A stretch of 64,000 bases of DNA from Aureimonas pseudogalii (GTDB lineage: Bacteria; Pseudomonadota; Alphaproteobacteria; Rhizobiales; Rhizobiaceae), in contig NZ_JACIEK010000001.1 in assembly GCF_014196835.1 (NCBI RefSeq), forward strand, positions 372,001 to 436,000. The letters are read 5' to 3'. Under the pieces are notes generated by a model. The model saw nothing but the letters and a program-made list of their open reading frames with translations. It was not told the origin of the DNA and did no database searches. Below, piece by piece: positions 20,141 through 29,785 of the stretch (within the stretch, counting starts at the first letter, position 1; every line of letters starts with the position of its first letter). The position numbers and the translations under genes are program-made.

Positions 20141-20854
20141 TCAGTCGCCCGCGCGCATGATGTAGCCGGAGCCGCGCACGGTGTGGAGCAGCGGCTCGCC
20201 CATCTCGCGCTCGATCTTCGAGCGCAGGCGCGAGATGTGGACGTCGATCACGTTGGTCTGCGGGTCGAAATGATAGTCCCAGACGTTTTCGAGCAGCATC
20301 GTGCGGGTGACCACCTGGCCTGCGTGCTTCATCAGGTATTCGAGCAGCCGGAACTCGCGTGGCTGCAGCACCACGACCTTTCCGGCGCGCCGGACCTCGT
20401 GGGACAAGCGATCGAGCTCGAGGTCGCCGACGCGGTAGACGGTCTCGATCTCCTTGCCGCCACGGCGCCGGCCGAGGATCTCGATGCGGGCGAGGAGTTC
20501 GGAAAAGGCGTAGGGCTTGGGAAGGTAGTCGTCGCCGCCGGCGCGCAGGCCCGTGACGCGATCGTCGACCTGGCCGAGCGCCGAGAGAATGAGCGCGGGG
20601 GTCGTGTTGCCCTTTTCGCGCAGTGCCGAGATCACCGACAGGCCGTCGCGCTGGGGCAGCATGCGATCGACCACGAGCACGTCGTAGTCGCGCGTATCGG
20701 CCATGTGGAAGCCGCTCTCGCCATCGACCGCGTGGTCGGGCACATGGCCGGACTCGCGGAGCGCCTTGAGCAGGTAGGAGGCCGCTTCGCGGTCGTCTTC
20801 GATGATGAGAATGCGCATGGGATCGGATGTAGGGGAAAGAGCGGCCATCGTCAT
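20141..20854 (-). CDS. OmpR-family response regulator
   Basis: A receiver domain (MRILIIEDD start, phospho-acceptor Asp in VLVVDRMLP, conserved Lys in LPKPYAFSEL) is joined to a winged-helix DNA-binding domain ending TNVIDVHISRLRSKIE and LHTVRGSGYIMR. It should be phosphorylated by the kinase gene that follows. ATGs at 20854, 20848 and 20818 are all possible. GGGA 7 bases before 20854 favours the longest form, while family length favours 20818. A terminator-like hairpin separates it from degP upstream, so it probably has its own promoter. Confidence 0.9.
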   Translation of the reverse strand: MTMAALSPTSDPMRILIIEDDREAASYLLKALRESGHVPDHAVDGESGFHMADTRDYDVLVVDRMLPQRDGLSVISALREKGNTTPALILSALGQVDDRVTGLRAGGDDYLPKPYAFSELLARIEILGRRRGGKEIETVYRVGDLELDRLSHEVRRAGKVVVLQPREFRLLEYLMKHAGQVVTRTMLLENVWDYHFDPQTNVIDVHISRLRSKIEREMGEPLLHTVRGSGYIMRAGD

Positions 20855-20888
20855 CGTCGGATCCCGTCGCGATCGGTTGAAGGAAAGG

Positions 20889-20915
20889 ACGGGCGAGTTC
20901 GATGAACTCGCCCGT
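20889..20915 (-). terminator. Terminator after degP
   Basis: A perfect 12-bp stem (20904-20915 with 20889-20900) closes a 3-base loop 17 bases after the degP stop. On the minus strand it is followed by CCTTTCCTT, a U-rich tail that fits intrinsic termination. Confidence 0.8.
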
Positions 20916-20932
20916 GCGCCGGATCGAAGCGA

Positions 20933-22456
20933 TCAGCTGCCCGAGATCGGCAGCGCCACGAAGCGGTTCTGGTCGCCGTTGCGAAGCTGAAACAGCGCGG
21001 CCTTGCGGCCGGACGTCTGCGCCCCCTTCATGGCGGTCTCCACGTCGCGCTGCGACTTCACCGCCTGGCCGTTGACGGCGACGATCGTGTCGCCCGCCGA
21101 GACGCCGCGCGTCGCGGCCTCCGAGTCGGGATCGACCTCCGTCACCACCACGCCGTTGCCGTCGTCCGAAGGCGTCAGGGTCAGGCCGTAGCCGCTGAGC
21201 GCCGAGGGGTTGACCGGCACCTGCGAGCCGCCGCCCGAGCTGTTGGACGCCTCGTCGAGAGACGAGAGGTTCCCGAGTTTCACCTGCACCTGCTTGGCGG
21301 CATTGTTGCGCCAGAGCGTCACGTCGATCGTCGTGTCCGGGCGGTACTCGGCGACCTTGCGCGCGAGCTCGCGCGGGGTGCCGATCGTCTCGCCGTTCAC
21401 CGCCGTGATGACGTCGCCGGTCTGGATGCCCGCCTTCGTCGCCGGCGTGTCGGTGTCGGGCAGGGTGACGATCGCGCCCTTCTCGTTGGCGAGGCCCAGC
21501 GCTTCCGCGATGTCCTTGGTGACCGGTGCGATCTGCACGCCGAGCCAGCCGCGCTGCACGTTGCCGTTGTCGCGCAGCGACTGGATCACGGTCTTGGCGG
21601 TGGAGGCGGGAATGGCGAAGGCGATGCCGACGCTGCCGCCCGAGGGCGAGTAGATCGCGGTATTGATGCCGACGACCTGTCCCTGGAGATTGAAGGCAGG
21701 GCCACCGGAATTGCCTCGGTTCACCGCCGCGTCGATCTGGAGGAAGTCGTCGTAGGGGCCGGCGCCGATGTCGCGGCCACGCGCGGAGACGATGCCGGAG
21801 GTCACCGATCCACCGAGGCCGAACGGATTACCGACCGCCACGACCCAGTCGCCGATCCGCACCTTGGAGTCGTCCGCGAAGTCGACATAGGTGAACTTCA
21901 CGTTGGCCGCGTCGACCTTCAGGAGGGCCAGATCGGTCCTCGAGTCCGCGCCGATCAGCTTGGCCTCGTACTCGGTGCCGTCGTCCATGACGATCGTGTA
22001 GGTCGTTCCACCTTCGACGACATGGTTGTTGGTGACGAGATATCCGTCTTCGGAGATGAAGAAGCCAGAGCCCTGCGCCATGCCCTCACGGGGGCGGCGG
22101 CGCTGCTCGGGCCGCTGGCCGGGCATCGTCGGACCGTTGGGATTGCCGAACTCGAAGAAGCGGCGGAGCGGATGACCTTCCGGCAGGTTCTCGAAGGGCG
22201 AGGCCTCGTTGGTGGCATCGTTGGCGGTCTGGCGCACCGATTCCTTGACGCGCACCGACACCACCGCCGGCGACACCTTCTCCACCACGTCGGCGAAACC
22301 GGGAACCTGCGGCGGCTGTTCGATGCGGACCGGCTCGGCGAAGGACGGCACGATGTTCATCAGCACGCCGCCCGAGAAGGCGAGCCCGGCGACGCCCGCG
22401 GCCAGGACCGCGCCCGACAGGCGACGCTTCGTCTTGTTGTGGATGTCGATGCTCAT
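20933..22456 (-). CDS. degP: Do-family periplasmic serine protease (DegP/HtrA)
   Basis: Periplasmic quality-control protease of 507 residues. An N-terminal signal or anchor segment (about residues 12-40) precedes a trypsin-like domain with the triad His145 (NNHVVEGG), Asp175 (TDLALLKV) and Ser250 (GNSGGPAF). Two PDZ domains follow, around residues 290-375 and 410-500. The linker after the signal is Pro/Arg/Gln-rich (QRPEQRRRPREG). It sits downstream of the cytochrome c maturation genes with a 101-base gap and ends at a strong hairpin. Confidence 0.95.
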   Translation of the reverse strand: MSIDIHNKTKRRLSGAVLAAGVAGLAFSGGVLMNIVPSFAEPVRIEQPPQVPGFADVVEKVSPAVVSVRVKESVRQTANDATNEASPFENLPEGHPLRRFFEFGNPNGPTMPGQRPEQRRRPREGMAQGSGFFISEDGYLVTNNHVVEGGTTYTIVMDDGTEYEAKLIGADSRTDLALLKVDAANVKFTYVDFADDSKVRIGDWVVAVGNPFGLGGSVTSGIVSARGRDIGAGPYDDFLQIDAAVNRGNSGGPAFNLQGQVVGINTAIYSPSGGSVGIAFAIPASTAKTVIQSLRDNGNVQRGWLGVQIAPVTKDIAEALGLANEKGAIVTLPDTDTPATKAGIQTGDVITAVNGETIGTPRELARKVAEYRPDTTIDVTLWRNNAAKQVQVKLGNLSSLDEASNSSGGGSQVPVNPSALSGYGLTLTPSDDGNGVVVTEVDPDSEAATRGVSAGDTIVAVNGQAVKSQRDVETAMKGAQTSGRKAALFQLRNGDQNRFVALPISGS

Positions 22457-22557
22457 GGGAGACCTCGTTCGCTTCGATTTCGCCGGCGGCGCCCCGAGGT
22501 GCCGTGCCGTCTGTGATGCGAACCTAGTGTCTCCAACGTTACGGCAAGTTTTCAGCC

Positions 22558-23058
22558 TTATGAAAGCTTGGTAAGGTGCGCGTCCGTCTCAGAATGCCGG
22601 TTCAGGGCGGCGACGAGGCGCTCCTCCTCTGCCGGCGACAGCGGCACGGCGTCGGCACGACCGGACCGGCGCGAGGCGGCCAGCGCGAAGCCGGCACCCA
22701 GCGTGAGCAGCAGGACCGGCGTCCCCCAGAGCGCCACCGTCTCCCATTCGAGCCGGGGCCGTAGCAGCACGAACTGGCCGTAGCGCGACACGAGATAGTC
22801 GAGCACCTCGCCGTCGCTGTCACCGGCGGCGAGCCGCTGGCGCACGAGAACACGCAGGTCCTTGGCCAGCGGCGCATCGGAATCGTCGATCGACTGGTTC
22901 TGGCAGACCATGCAGCGCAGGCCGCCGGAAAGGGCGCGCGCGCGCACCTCGAGCGCGGGATCCGCCAGCACCTCGTCCGGCTGGACCGCGAGCGCGGATG
23001 TGGCTCCGCCCAGCGTCGCCAGACCCAGCATGACCGCAAGGACCGTCGCGCGGATCAT
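22558..23058 (-). CDS. ccmH: Cytochrome c maturation protein CcmH/CycL
   Basis: Periplasmic thiol-disulfide component that prepares apocytochrome c Cys residues for heme ligation. The 166-residue protein has a signal peptide (cleavage likely after ALA near residue 24), the redox motif LRCMVCQNQ with Cys49 and Cys52, and one C-terminal transmembrane helix near residues 108-128. Its ATG overlaps the ccmF stop by 4 bases (ATGA), so it is the last gene of the ccmI-ccmE-ccmF-ccmH operon. Confidence 0.95.
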   Translation of the reverse strand: MIRATVLAVMLGLATLGGATSALAVQPDEVLADPALEVRARALSGGLRCMVCQNQSIDDSDAPLAKDLRVLVRQRLAAGDSDGEVLDYLVSRYGQFVLLRPRLEWETVALWGTPVLLLTLGAGFALAASRRSGRADAVPLSPAEEERLVAALNRHSETDAHLTKLS

Positions 23059-25040
23059 GGCGCGAGCGCCGCGGTCGCCGCTCCGCGCCGGCGCGACGGC
23101 GCCCCGACCCGAAGCCGTCGATCGCTGAGCGAGGCGACGCCGCCGAGCGCCATCACGACGGCACCGAGCCAGATCAGCGTCACCAGCGGCTTGAACCAGA
23201 CGCGCACCACCGTGCCCATGCCGTCGGCAGCGGTGTCGCCGAGAGCGATGTAGACCTGGCTGAAGAAGCGTGTGTGGATGCCGGCTTCCGTCGTCGGCAT
23301 CTGACGGACGGGGTAGAAGCGCTTGGCGCTCTCCATCGTCCCCGCCTCGGCGCCATCTCGCAGCAACGTGAAGCGACCGACGTCCTCGCGATAGTTCGGA
23401 CCCTCGCGCGGCGTCAGTCCATCGAACCGGACCGTGTAGCCACCGGCTTCCAGCGTATCGCCAGCGCGCATCGTCGTGATCGTCTCAGTGTTGAAGGCGC
23501 CGACGCCGACGATGCCGAGCAGCATGACGCCCAGGCCGAGATGGGCCAGCGCCGTGCCGAACGCCGATCGCGGCAGACCGGCAAGCCGCCGCAGGGCAAC
23601 CGTGGGCTTGACGCGCGGCAGGCCGGAGCGCGCGGCGAGATCGACGAGACTGCCCGTCATCACCCAGACCGCCAGCCCGACGCCGAGGGCCGAGAGGATC
23701 TTGGCGCCGTGCGTCAACGCCAGCACCACCACGACCGCAACGAGCGCGGCACCGACTGCCGCGTAGAGACGCTGCGCCGCCGCCAGAAGATCGCCCCGCT
23801 TCCAAGCGAGCAGCGGCCCGAACGGCACCGCGAACAGGAGCGGCAGCATCAGAGGTCCGAAGGTGAGGTTGAAGAAGGGCGCGCCGACCGAGATCTTCTC
23901 GCCGGTCAGGACTTCGAGCACCAGCGGATAGAGCGTTCCCGTCAGCACGGTGGCCGCCGCCGTGGTCAGGAACAGGTTGTTCACGACGAGCGCCCCCTCG
24001 CGCGAGATCGGCGCGAAGAGCCCGCCGCCTTCGAGCGTGCCGGCCCGCAGCGCGAAAAGCGCCAGCGAGCCGCCGATGAAGACGCAGAGGATGCCGAGGA
24101 TGAAGACGCCGCGCTCGGGATCCACCGCGAAGGCGTGCACCGAGGTGAGAACGCCCGAGCGCACGAGGAAGGTGCCGAGCAGCGAGAAGGAAAAGGTGAG
24201 GATCGCGAGAAGCACGGTCCAGATCTTCAGCGCCGAGCGCTTCTCCATCACCACGGCGGAATGCAGCAGCGCCGTGCCCGAGAGCCAGGGCATGAAGGAG
24301 GCGTTCTCGACGGGATCCCAGAACCACCAGCCGCCCCAGCCGAGCTCGTAATAGGCCCAGTAGGAGCCCATCGCGATGCCGGCGGTAAGGAACACCCAGG
24401 CGACCAGCGTCCAGGGCCGCACCCAGCGCGCCCAGGCGGCGTCGATGCGACCGTCGATCAGGGCGGCGACCGCGAAGGAGAAGGCGATCGAGAAGCCGAC
24501 ATAGCCGAGATAGAGCATCGGCGGGTGGATCGCGAGGCCGATGTCCTGGAGGATCGGGTTGAGATCCTGCCCCTCGAAGGGCGCGGGCACCGCGCGGATG
24601 AAGGGGTTGGACGTCAGGAGGATGAAAAGGAGGAAGGCCGTGAGGATCCAGGCCTGAACCGAGAGGACGTTGGCCTTCAGCGTCGCCGGCAGATCCGTCC
24701 CGAACAGCGCGACGAGGGCGCCGAACAGGGCGAGGATCAGCACCCAGAGCAGCATCGAGCCCTCGTGGTTCCCCCAGACGCCGGTGATCTTGTAGAGCAT
24801 CGGCTTCAGCGAATGCGAATTCTCGACGACGTTGACCACCGAGAAGTCGGACGTCACGTAGGCGGCGGTGAGCGCCCCGAAGGCCAGCGCCAGCATGGCG
24901 AGACAGGCGATCGAGGTGACGCCGCCCGTCTCCATCAGGCGGGCGTCGCCGAGGCGCGAGCCGAGGATCGGCAGCACCGACTGGACGAGGGCCAGCGCGA
25001 GCGCGAGCACGAGCGCGAAATGACCGAGTTCGACGATCAC
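23055..25040 (-). CDS. ccmF: Cytochrome c heme lyase subunit CcmF/CycK
   Basis: Large inner-membrane protein (661 residues, about 15 hydrophobic segments) that transfers heme from CcmE to apocytochrome c. The tryptophan-rich WWD heme-handling motif is visible as [19 protein letters not shown] around residue 230. Conserved periplasmic His residues and the C-terminal [16 protein letters not shown] segment also fit. It starts with GTG at 25040, overlapping the ccmE stop by 4 bases (GTGA), and overlaps ccmH at its end. Confidence 0.96.
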   Translation of the reverse strand: MIVELGHFALVLALALALVQSVLPILGSRLGDARLMETGGVTSIACLAMLALAFGALTAAYVTSDFSVVNVVENSHSLKPMLYKITGVWGNHEGSMLLWVLILALFGALVALFGTDLPATLKANVLSVQAWILTAFLLFILLTSNPFIRAVPAPFEGQDLNPILQDIGLAIHPPMLYLGYVGFSIAFSFAVAALIDGRIDAAWARWVRPWTLVAWVFLTAGIAMGSYWAYYELGWGGWWFWDPVENASFMPWLSGTALLHSAVVMEKRSALKIWTVLLAILTFSFSLLGTFLVRSGVLTSVHAFAVDPERGVFILGILCVFIGGSLALFALRAGTLEGGGLFAPISREGALVVNNLFLTTAAATVLTGTLYPLVLEVLTGEKISVGAPFFNLTFGPLMLPLLFAVPFGPLLAWKRGDLLAAAQRLYAAVGAALVAVVVVLALTHGAKILSALGVGLAVWVMTGSLVDLAARSGLPRVKPTVALRRLAGLPRSAFGTALAHLGLGVMLLGIVGVGAFNTETITTMRAGDTLEAGGYTVRFDGLTPREGPNYREDVGRFTLLRDGAEAGTMESAKRFYPVRQMPTTEAGIHTRFFSQVYIALGDTAADGMGTVVRVWFKPLVTLIWLGAVVMALGGVASLSDRRLRVGAPSRRRGAATAALAP

Positions 25041-25516
25041 ATGCCCGCTCCCGCAGCGACGCCTGCGCCGCTCGCCACCACCGCGCCGTCCTTCCAGAGG
25101 CCGCGCTTCTTCATGTCGTCGACGACTTCCTTCGGCATGTAGGTCTCGTCGTGCTTGGCCAGCACCGTGTCGGCGACGAAGACCTGGTCCGGCCCGAGCA
25201 TCCCCTCGGCCACCACGCCCTGCCCCTCGCGGAAGAGATCCGGCAGCAGGCCGGCATAGGTCACCGGCACGCTCGACACCGTGTCGGTGACGCGGAAGTG
25301 CACGGGCTTGCCGGCTCCGCGATCGAGCGAGCCCGTCTCGACGAGCCCGCCGAGCCGAATTCGCTGTCCGCCGCCGGGAACCTGTGCCACGAGATCGGTG
25401 GGCGAATTGAAATAGGCCACGCTGTCCGACAGCGCGGTGAGCACGAGTCCTGCGGCCGTGCCGACGACGGCGAGAATGCCGAGGAGCGAGGCGAGGCGCT
25501 TCTGCTTGCGGGTCAT
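25037..25516 (-). CDS. ccmE: Heme chaperone CcmE/CycJ
   Basis: Membrane-anchored periplasmic heme chaperone of 159 residues. An N-terminal helix (about residues 8-28) is followed by an OB-fold. Heme binds covalently to His122 in [10 protein letters not shown], with Tyr126 completing the HxxxY motif. The ATG at 25516 overlaps the ccmI stop by 4 bases; an upstream in-frame extension to 25546 lies inside ccmI. Translation is coupled on both sides. Confidence 0.96.
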   Translation of the reverse strand: MTRKQKRLASLLGILAVVGTAAGLVLTALSDSVAYFNSPTDLVAQVPGGGQRIRLGGLVETGSLDRGAGKPVHFRVTDTVSSVPVTYAGLLPDLFREGQGVVAEGMLGPDQVFVADTVLAKHDETYMPKEVVDDMKKRGLWKDGAVVASGAGVAAGAGM

Positions 25517-26673
25517 CGGTCGCTCGTCTTTTCCGGTTCCACCCATCCGAGCCCCCCGGCGAAGGCCTCGATCTCGCCGCGCTCCCGCGAGCCCGGCGGG
25601 AACGCCGCCTCAGCCCGTCCCTTGGCCGCGCGCGCGGCGTCGACGTCGCCCAGCACCGTGTAGGATCGCATGAGACGTTTCCACCCCTCGACGTCGTTCG
25701 GGGCGGTTTGGAGGCGGGCGGCGAGTTGCGACACCATGCCCTCGATCATCGCGTTCCGGTCGTCCGGTGCCAGATCCTGCGCGGCAGCGACGTCGGCGGC
25801 ACTCGGGCCGGGCTGGGCGGCGCTCGGCGGCTCGCCGGCGAGCCGCGACGTCGCGTCCGCGAGGGCGGCTCGGGCGATGGTCAGCCACGGCGCATCGGCC
25901 GGCGAAGCGGCGATCAGCGCCGACCAGGCGTCGCGCGCCTCGGGCAGCCGGCCTCCCTGCGACAGTTGCAGCGCCAGATAGAAGCGGGCCGGCGGCCATT
26001 GCGGGTCGAGCGACAGGGCCTCGCGGAACGCCGCCTCCGCCTCCGGCGTCACGATCCCGTCGGCCTGCTGCACGAGCGCCTCGCCCAACCCTGCCTGGGC
26101 CTGCGCCGTGGCCGGGGCGAGCCGCAGCGCATTGCGGAAGGCCACGACTGCCTTCTCGGACTGACCGCTCTGCAGATAGATCGGGGCTACGAGGCTCCAG
26201 CCGCGACCATCGTCGGGCGAGGCGGCCAACCGACGCTCAACCTCGGCGAGGACGGTGGCAAGGCTCGTCGCCGGAGCCGCTTCCGGCTCGCGGGAGGCGA
26301 AAGGCTGGTCGGGAATTTCGGGAGAGCCCGCGCGGTCGTAGAAGAGAAAGGTGCCGACCGGCAGCAGCAGCGCCACCGTGAGGCCTGCGGCGGCGGCGGT
26401 GCGCGCCCGGCGCGGTGGGGACGCCGCGTCGCCCGTCTCGCCGGCAGCTCTCAGCAGGCGCCGCCCGATCTCGGCGCGCGCCCCCACCGCATCCTCCGGG
26501 CGAACGACGCCGCGGACGAGATCTGCGTCGAGTTCTGAGAGTTGCGCCCGGTAGACTTCGGCATCATGACGCTCTCGCGCCACGGCGTCGCGCGGCCCGC
26601 GCCGAAACAGGGGGGCGACGACGCAGACGGTCACGATGAGGGTCAGCGACGCGGCGATCAGCCAGAACAGCAT
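25513..26673 (-). CDS. ccmI: Cytochrome c maturation protein CcmI/CycH
   Basis: Apocytochrome c chaperone of the CcmFHI module. The 386-residue protein has an N-terminal transmembrane helix ([19 protein letters not shown]), a cytoplasmic loop with a Leu-zipper-like region, a second helix near residues 95-112, and a periplasmic TPR-rich domain ([42 protein letters not shown]). The stop overlaps the ccmE start. It is the first ccm gene; a 120-base gap to the lipoprotein gene upstream may hold its promoter. Confidence 0.93.
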   Translation of the reverse strand: MLFWLIAASLTLIVTVCVVAPLFRRGPRDAVARERHDAEVYRAQLSELDADLVRGVVRPEDAVGARAEIGRRLLRAAGETGDAASPPRRARTAAAAGLTVALLLPVGTFLFYDRAGSPEIPDQPFASREPEAAPATSLATVLAEVERRLAASPDDGRGWSLVAPIYLQSGQSEKAVVAFRNALRLAPATAQAQAGLGEALVQQADGIVTPEAEAAFREALSLDPQWPPARFYLALQLSQGGRLPEARDAWSALIAASPADAPWLTIARAALADATSRLAGEPPSAAQPGPSAADVAAAQDLAPDDRNAMIEGMVSQLAARLQTAPNDVEGWKRLMRSYTVLGDVDAARAAKGRAEAAFPPGSRERGEIEAFAGGLGWVEPEKTSDR

Positions 26674-26793
26674 CGAATTCTCGTTTGGCCTGCCGTCGCA
26701 GCGGCGCGGTCGGATGGAGCGGACGACGGGAGCCTTAGCAAGCCCGCAGCGTCAAACCCATTCAATTCCGCATCAAGGCGCGGCGACGAGGCG

Positions 26794-27201
26794 TCACGCC
26801 ACCGGCGTCCAGAGGTCGTCGCCGGAGCGGCAGGCGCTGCCGACCTGCTTCACCCGCGTTCCACCCTTCGAGATCACATGCGTGAACCCACGGCAGTCCT
26901 GCGAGCCCACCCGGTAGAGCTGGGTGGGGATGAACTGCCCGGTGACGCCGTCGGACTGCCAGTCTACGGGCTGGCCCACCGCCCCGAACTGCAGCGCCTG
27001 ATACTCGGCATCGAGGGCCGCCTGCTCGGCGCGCGAGGAGAGCTTGATGCTCGCCACCGGCGCGATGCTGCCGCGCAGCGCCTGCACCTTCGGCGAAACC
27101 GGCAGGGGCGCAGGGGTCGACAGGCCCGCGCGCGACGTCAGGCACCCGCCGAGAAGGGGGACGAGAAGGAAGAGGGCAAGGCTTGGGCGGGCACCGCGCA
27201 T
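26794..27201 (-). CDS. Small lipoprotein, RT0821/Lpp0805-like surface protein
   Basis: A 135-residue protein starting MRGARPSLALFLLVPLLGGC, a short lipoprotein signal with lipobox LGGC, so it is probably lipid-anchored. The C-terminal segment SQDCRGFTHVISKGGTRVKQ followed by GSACRSGDDLWTPV matches the pattern of RT0821/Lpp0805-type surface proteins (CR-x-hydroxyl-T...G-x-ACR...W). An in-frame ATG at 27219 would put acidic residues before the signal, so 27201 is preferred. It follows the FeuQ-like gene on the same strand by 61 bases. Function unknown. Confidence 0.75.
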   Translation of the reverse strand: MRGARPSLALFLLVPLLGGCLTSRAGLSTPAPLPVSPKVQALRGSIAPVASIKLSSRAEQAALDAEYQALQFGAVGQPVDWQSDGVTGQFIPTQLYRVGSQDCRGFTHVISKGGTRVKQVGSACRSGDDLWTPVA

Positions 27202-27262
27202 AGGAAGGTCCACTGTCATCGCCGCGTCACGGCCGTGCGATGCTGCCCCACGAGATCGTCGC

Positions 27263-28651
27263 CTAGGGCGCGCGAGGCAAGATGACCTCGGCCCGCAATC
27301 CCCCGATTTCGGCCGGACCGAGACGAAAGTCGCCGCGGTATTGCAAAACGGTATCAGCCACGATCGAAAGACCGAGACCGCTGCCGGCCGTGGTCTCGTC
27401 GAGCCGACGCCCCCGCTTCGTCGCCTCCGCGATCTCCTCGCTCGACAGTCCCGGCCCGTCGTCCTCGACGGCGATGGACAGGAGACCGGCCTTCGGCGCG
27501 CGCAGCACAAGCCGGAGCCGGCTTCGGCCGTAGAGCGCGGCGTTCTCCAGGAGATTGCCGACCGCCTCCTCGAGATCCTGCGCCTCGCCCGCGAAGACGA
27601 TCGCCTCGGCATCGTCCGGCCAGTCCGCCTCGACGTCGAGCCGAGGGTTCAGCCGCTCGATCACACGCAGGAGCCGTTCCAGCAGCGGCACGACCGGCGC
27701 GCGCGCGATCGCGAGATCCCCCGTCGCCGCCATGCGGGCCCGGTCGAGATAGTGCTGCACCTGAAGGCGCATCGCCTCGGTCTGCTCGGCGACGAGGCGG
27801 CCCTTTTCGCCGCCGATGGCGTCGGCCTCGTTGCGCAGGACGGCGAGCGGGGTCTTCAGCGAATGGGCGAGATTGCCGACCTGCGTGCGCGCCCGCTCCA
27901 CGATGCGCCGGTTGCTGTCGATGAGGGCGTTCATCTCCAGCGCCAGGGGCCGGATCTCGGCGGGAAACGAGCCGGGCAGCCGCTCCGCGGCCCCACTTCG
28001 CACCGCGGCCAAGGCGCGGCGCACGCCCACCAGCGGATGCAGGCCGAACAGGATGGCGAGCGCGTTGACGACGATCGAGCCGAGCCCGAACAGCCCGAGA
28101 TAGAGCGCCAGCATCCGGTTGAAGTCGGCGATGTCGGCATCCACCACGCTGGCATTGCCCATCACGCGAAATCTGGCGGCATGGTTTTCGGAGTCGAGCG
28201 CGACCTCCGCTTCCTCGACATAGAGCATCTCGCCGTCGAGCCCCTTCATGCGATAGTCGCGGCGGTATTGCTGGTCGAACGGATCGGCGTCCGTGGTCGG
28301 TGCGTCGATCCGGCCCGGCCCGAGCGAGAAGGACGCAAGGCGTCCGGTGGTGTTGCCGCTCGCCGGCAGAACCTCCCAGTACCAGCCCGAGAGCGGCTGC
28401 GAATAGGCGAGGTCGCCGAGGTCGGGAACTCCCTGCAGCAGGCCGTTCTCGTCGACGGTGATGGCGTTGATGAGGTTGAAGAGCTGCGCGCGCACCACGG
28501 CCTCGAAGCCTGATTGCGCGGTGCGCTCGTAAAGGTTGGAGATGAGCCCGGCGACCACGAGGAAGGCGGCGATGGCCCACAGGCTGGACAGGGCGACGAC
28601 GCGCGCCGCGAGGCTTTCGGTCCAGCGAAAGTCGCGGCGGCGGCGCTTCAA
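27263..28651 (-). CDS. feuQ: FeuQ-like sensor histidine kinase
   Basis: A 462-residue kinase. Transmembrane segments near residues 20-42 and 170-195 flank a periplasmic domain. The catalytic core has His263 in NLAHSLKTPLAVL, then NLLENAALYG, VEDDGPGLS and GSGLGLSIV. The start is TTG at 28651: no in-frame ATG occurs before the second half of the sensor domain, and GAGGG lies upstream. It follows the FeuP-like regulator by 30 bases. In Sinorhizobium meliloti FeuP/FeuQ control cyclic glucan export and are restrained by the small periplasmic FeuN; the same three-part layout is present here. Orthology is inferred. Confidence 0.82.
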   Translation of the reverse strand: MKRRRRDFRWTESLAARVVALSSLWAIAAFLVVAGLISNLYERTAQSGFEAVVRAQLFNLINAITVDENGLLQGVPDLGDLAYSQPLSGWYWEVLPASGNTTGRLASFSLGPGRIDAPTTDADPFDQQYRRDYRMKGLDGEMLYVEEAEVALDSENHAARFRVMGNASVVDADIADFNRMLALYLGLFGLGSIVVNALAILFGLHPLVGVRRALAAVRSGAAERLPGSFPAEIRPLALEMNALIDSNRRIVERARTQVGNLAHSLKTPLAVLRNEADAIGGEKGRLVAEQTEAMRLQVQHYLDRARMAATGDLAIARAPVVPLLERLLRVIERLNPRLDVEADWPDDAEAIVFAGEAQDLEEAVGNLLENAALYGRSRLRLVLRAPKAGLLSIAVEDDGPGLSSEEIAEATKRGRRLDETTAGSGLGLSIVADTVLQYRGDFRLGPAEIGGLRAEVILPRAP

Positions 28652-28681
28652 GCCGCCGCCCTCAGACGTGACGATCGCGGG

Positions 28682-29344
28682 TCAGGCTCCATGCTGCAGC
28701 CGGTAGCCGAGGCCGCGCACCGTCTCGATCAGGTCGTTGCCGATCTTGCGGCGAAGGCGACCGACGAAGACCTCGATCGTGTTGGAGTCGCGATCGAAAT
28801 CCTGGTCGTACATGTGCTCGATCAGCTCGGTGCGCGAGACGATCTGCCCCTGGTGGTGCATGAGGTAGGACAGCAGCCGATACTCGTGTGAGGTGAGCTT
28901 CAGCGGCGTGCCGTCGACGCTCGCCTTCGAGGCTTTCGTGTCGAGGCGCAGCGGACCGCACAGGATCTCCGACGAGGCATGCCCAGCAGCGCGCCGGATC
29001 AGCGCTCGAATGCGCGCCAACACCTCTTCGAGATGAAACGGCTTGGCGACGTAGTCGTCGGCGCCGGCATCGATGCCCGCCACCTTGTCGCTCCAGCGGT
29101 CGCGCGCCGTCAGCAGCAGCACGGGCATGGTGCGGCCCTCCCGCCGCCAGCGTTCGAGAACGCTGATCCCGTCCATCTTTGGCAGGCCGACGTCGAGAAC
29201 CACCGCGTCGTAGGGTTCGGTATCGCCGAGAAAATGCCCCTCCTCGCCGTCGAAGGCGCGATCCACCACGTAGCCGGCGCCCTGAAAGGCCTCCTCCAGC
29301 TGGCGATTGAGATGAGGGTCGTCCTCGACGATCAAGAGGCGCAT
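28682..29344 (-). CDS. feuP: FeuP-like OmpR-family response regulator
   Basis: A 220-residue response regulator: MRLLIVEDDPHLN start, phospho-acceptor Asp51 in VVLDVGLPKMDG, Lys in VAKPFHLEEVL, and a winged helix ending NTIEVFVGRLRRKIG and TVRGLGYRL. ATG 29344 is the canonical start; upstream in-frame sequence is not family-like. It lies between the FeuN-like small protein gene and the FeuQ-like kinase, all on the minus strand. Confidence 0.9.
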   Translation of the reverse strand: MRLLIVEDDPHLNRQLEEAFQGAGYVVDRAFDGEEGHFLGDTEPYDAVVLDVGLPKMDGISVLERWRREGRTMPVLLLTARDRWSDKVAGIDAGADDYVAKPFHLEEVLARIRALIRRAAGHASSEILCGPLRLDTKASKASVDGTPLKLTSHEYRLLSYLMHHQGQIVSRTELIEHMYDQDFDRDSNTIEVFVGRLRRKIGNDLIETVRGLGYRLQHGA

Positions 29345-29387
29345 CGTTGGGTCGCTTCCGTGGGCGGATGTCCGGGCGTCTGGCGTT

Positions 29388-29696
29388 CTACTGCGGAACC
29401 GTGATGGTTTGTCGGCGAGGCCGGTTGCCGTCCTGCGCCGGAATGAGAACCGTGACGATGCAGACGGTCTGGCCGCCCCTCTGCGCGGTCTGCACCGAGA
29501 GGATCTGGCCGCCGCTCTGCGCCGCCGCCTGCGAGGCCGCCGCAGAGCACCCGCCCTGGGCGATCTCGTAACGGCCGTCGTTCGTCTGCGTTGCCGGCGC
29601 GTCGCTTCCCGAGAGCCAGCTCGCATTCGCCGAGCCGAAGGTCGCCGCGAAGGCGAGCAGCGCGATCGTCGATCGTCGAGAAAGGTGGGCGAACAT
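29388..29696 (-). CDS. Small periplasmic protein upstream of feuP, FeuN-like
   Basis: A 102-residue protein with a clear signal peptide (MFAHLSRRSTIALLAFAATF, cleavage near SANA) and a mature part with two Cys (GGCSAAASQ and TVCIVTVLIP) that resembles a single PepSY-like beta-sheet unit. AGGA lies 5 bases before the ATG at 29696. Its position ahead of a response regulator and kinase mirrors S. meliloti feuN, whose product inhibits FeuQ. I infer the same role from context; sequence similarity to FeuN has not been checked. Confidence 0.65.
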   Translation of the reverse strand: MFAHLSRRSTIALLAFAATFGSANASWLSGSDAPATQTNDGRYEIAQGGCSAAASQAAAQSGGQILSVQTAQRGGQTVCIVTVLIPAQDGNRPRRQTITVPQ

Positions 29697-29752
29697 GGCG
29701 ATCCTGCATTCCGATGCCGTTCTTTCTAGCGGCACCACGCTGAATGTCGAAT

Positions 29753-29778
29753 GAATGGGGGCGACCCGCCCCCCATTC
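29753..29778 (-). terminator. Hairpin at the end of the GTA cluster
   Basis: An 11-bp inverted repeat (GAATGGGGG arms with one bulged C) forms a hairpin starting 8 bases after the stop of the holin-like gene on the minus strand. There is no long T-run. It separates the GTA cluster from the feuN-like gene, so it probably ends the GTA transcript. Confidence 0.65.
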
Positions 29779-29785
29779 GCCGCCG

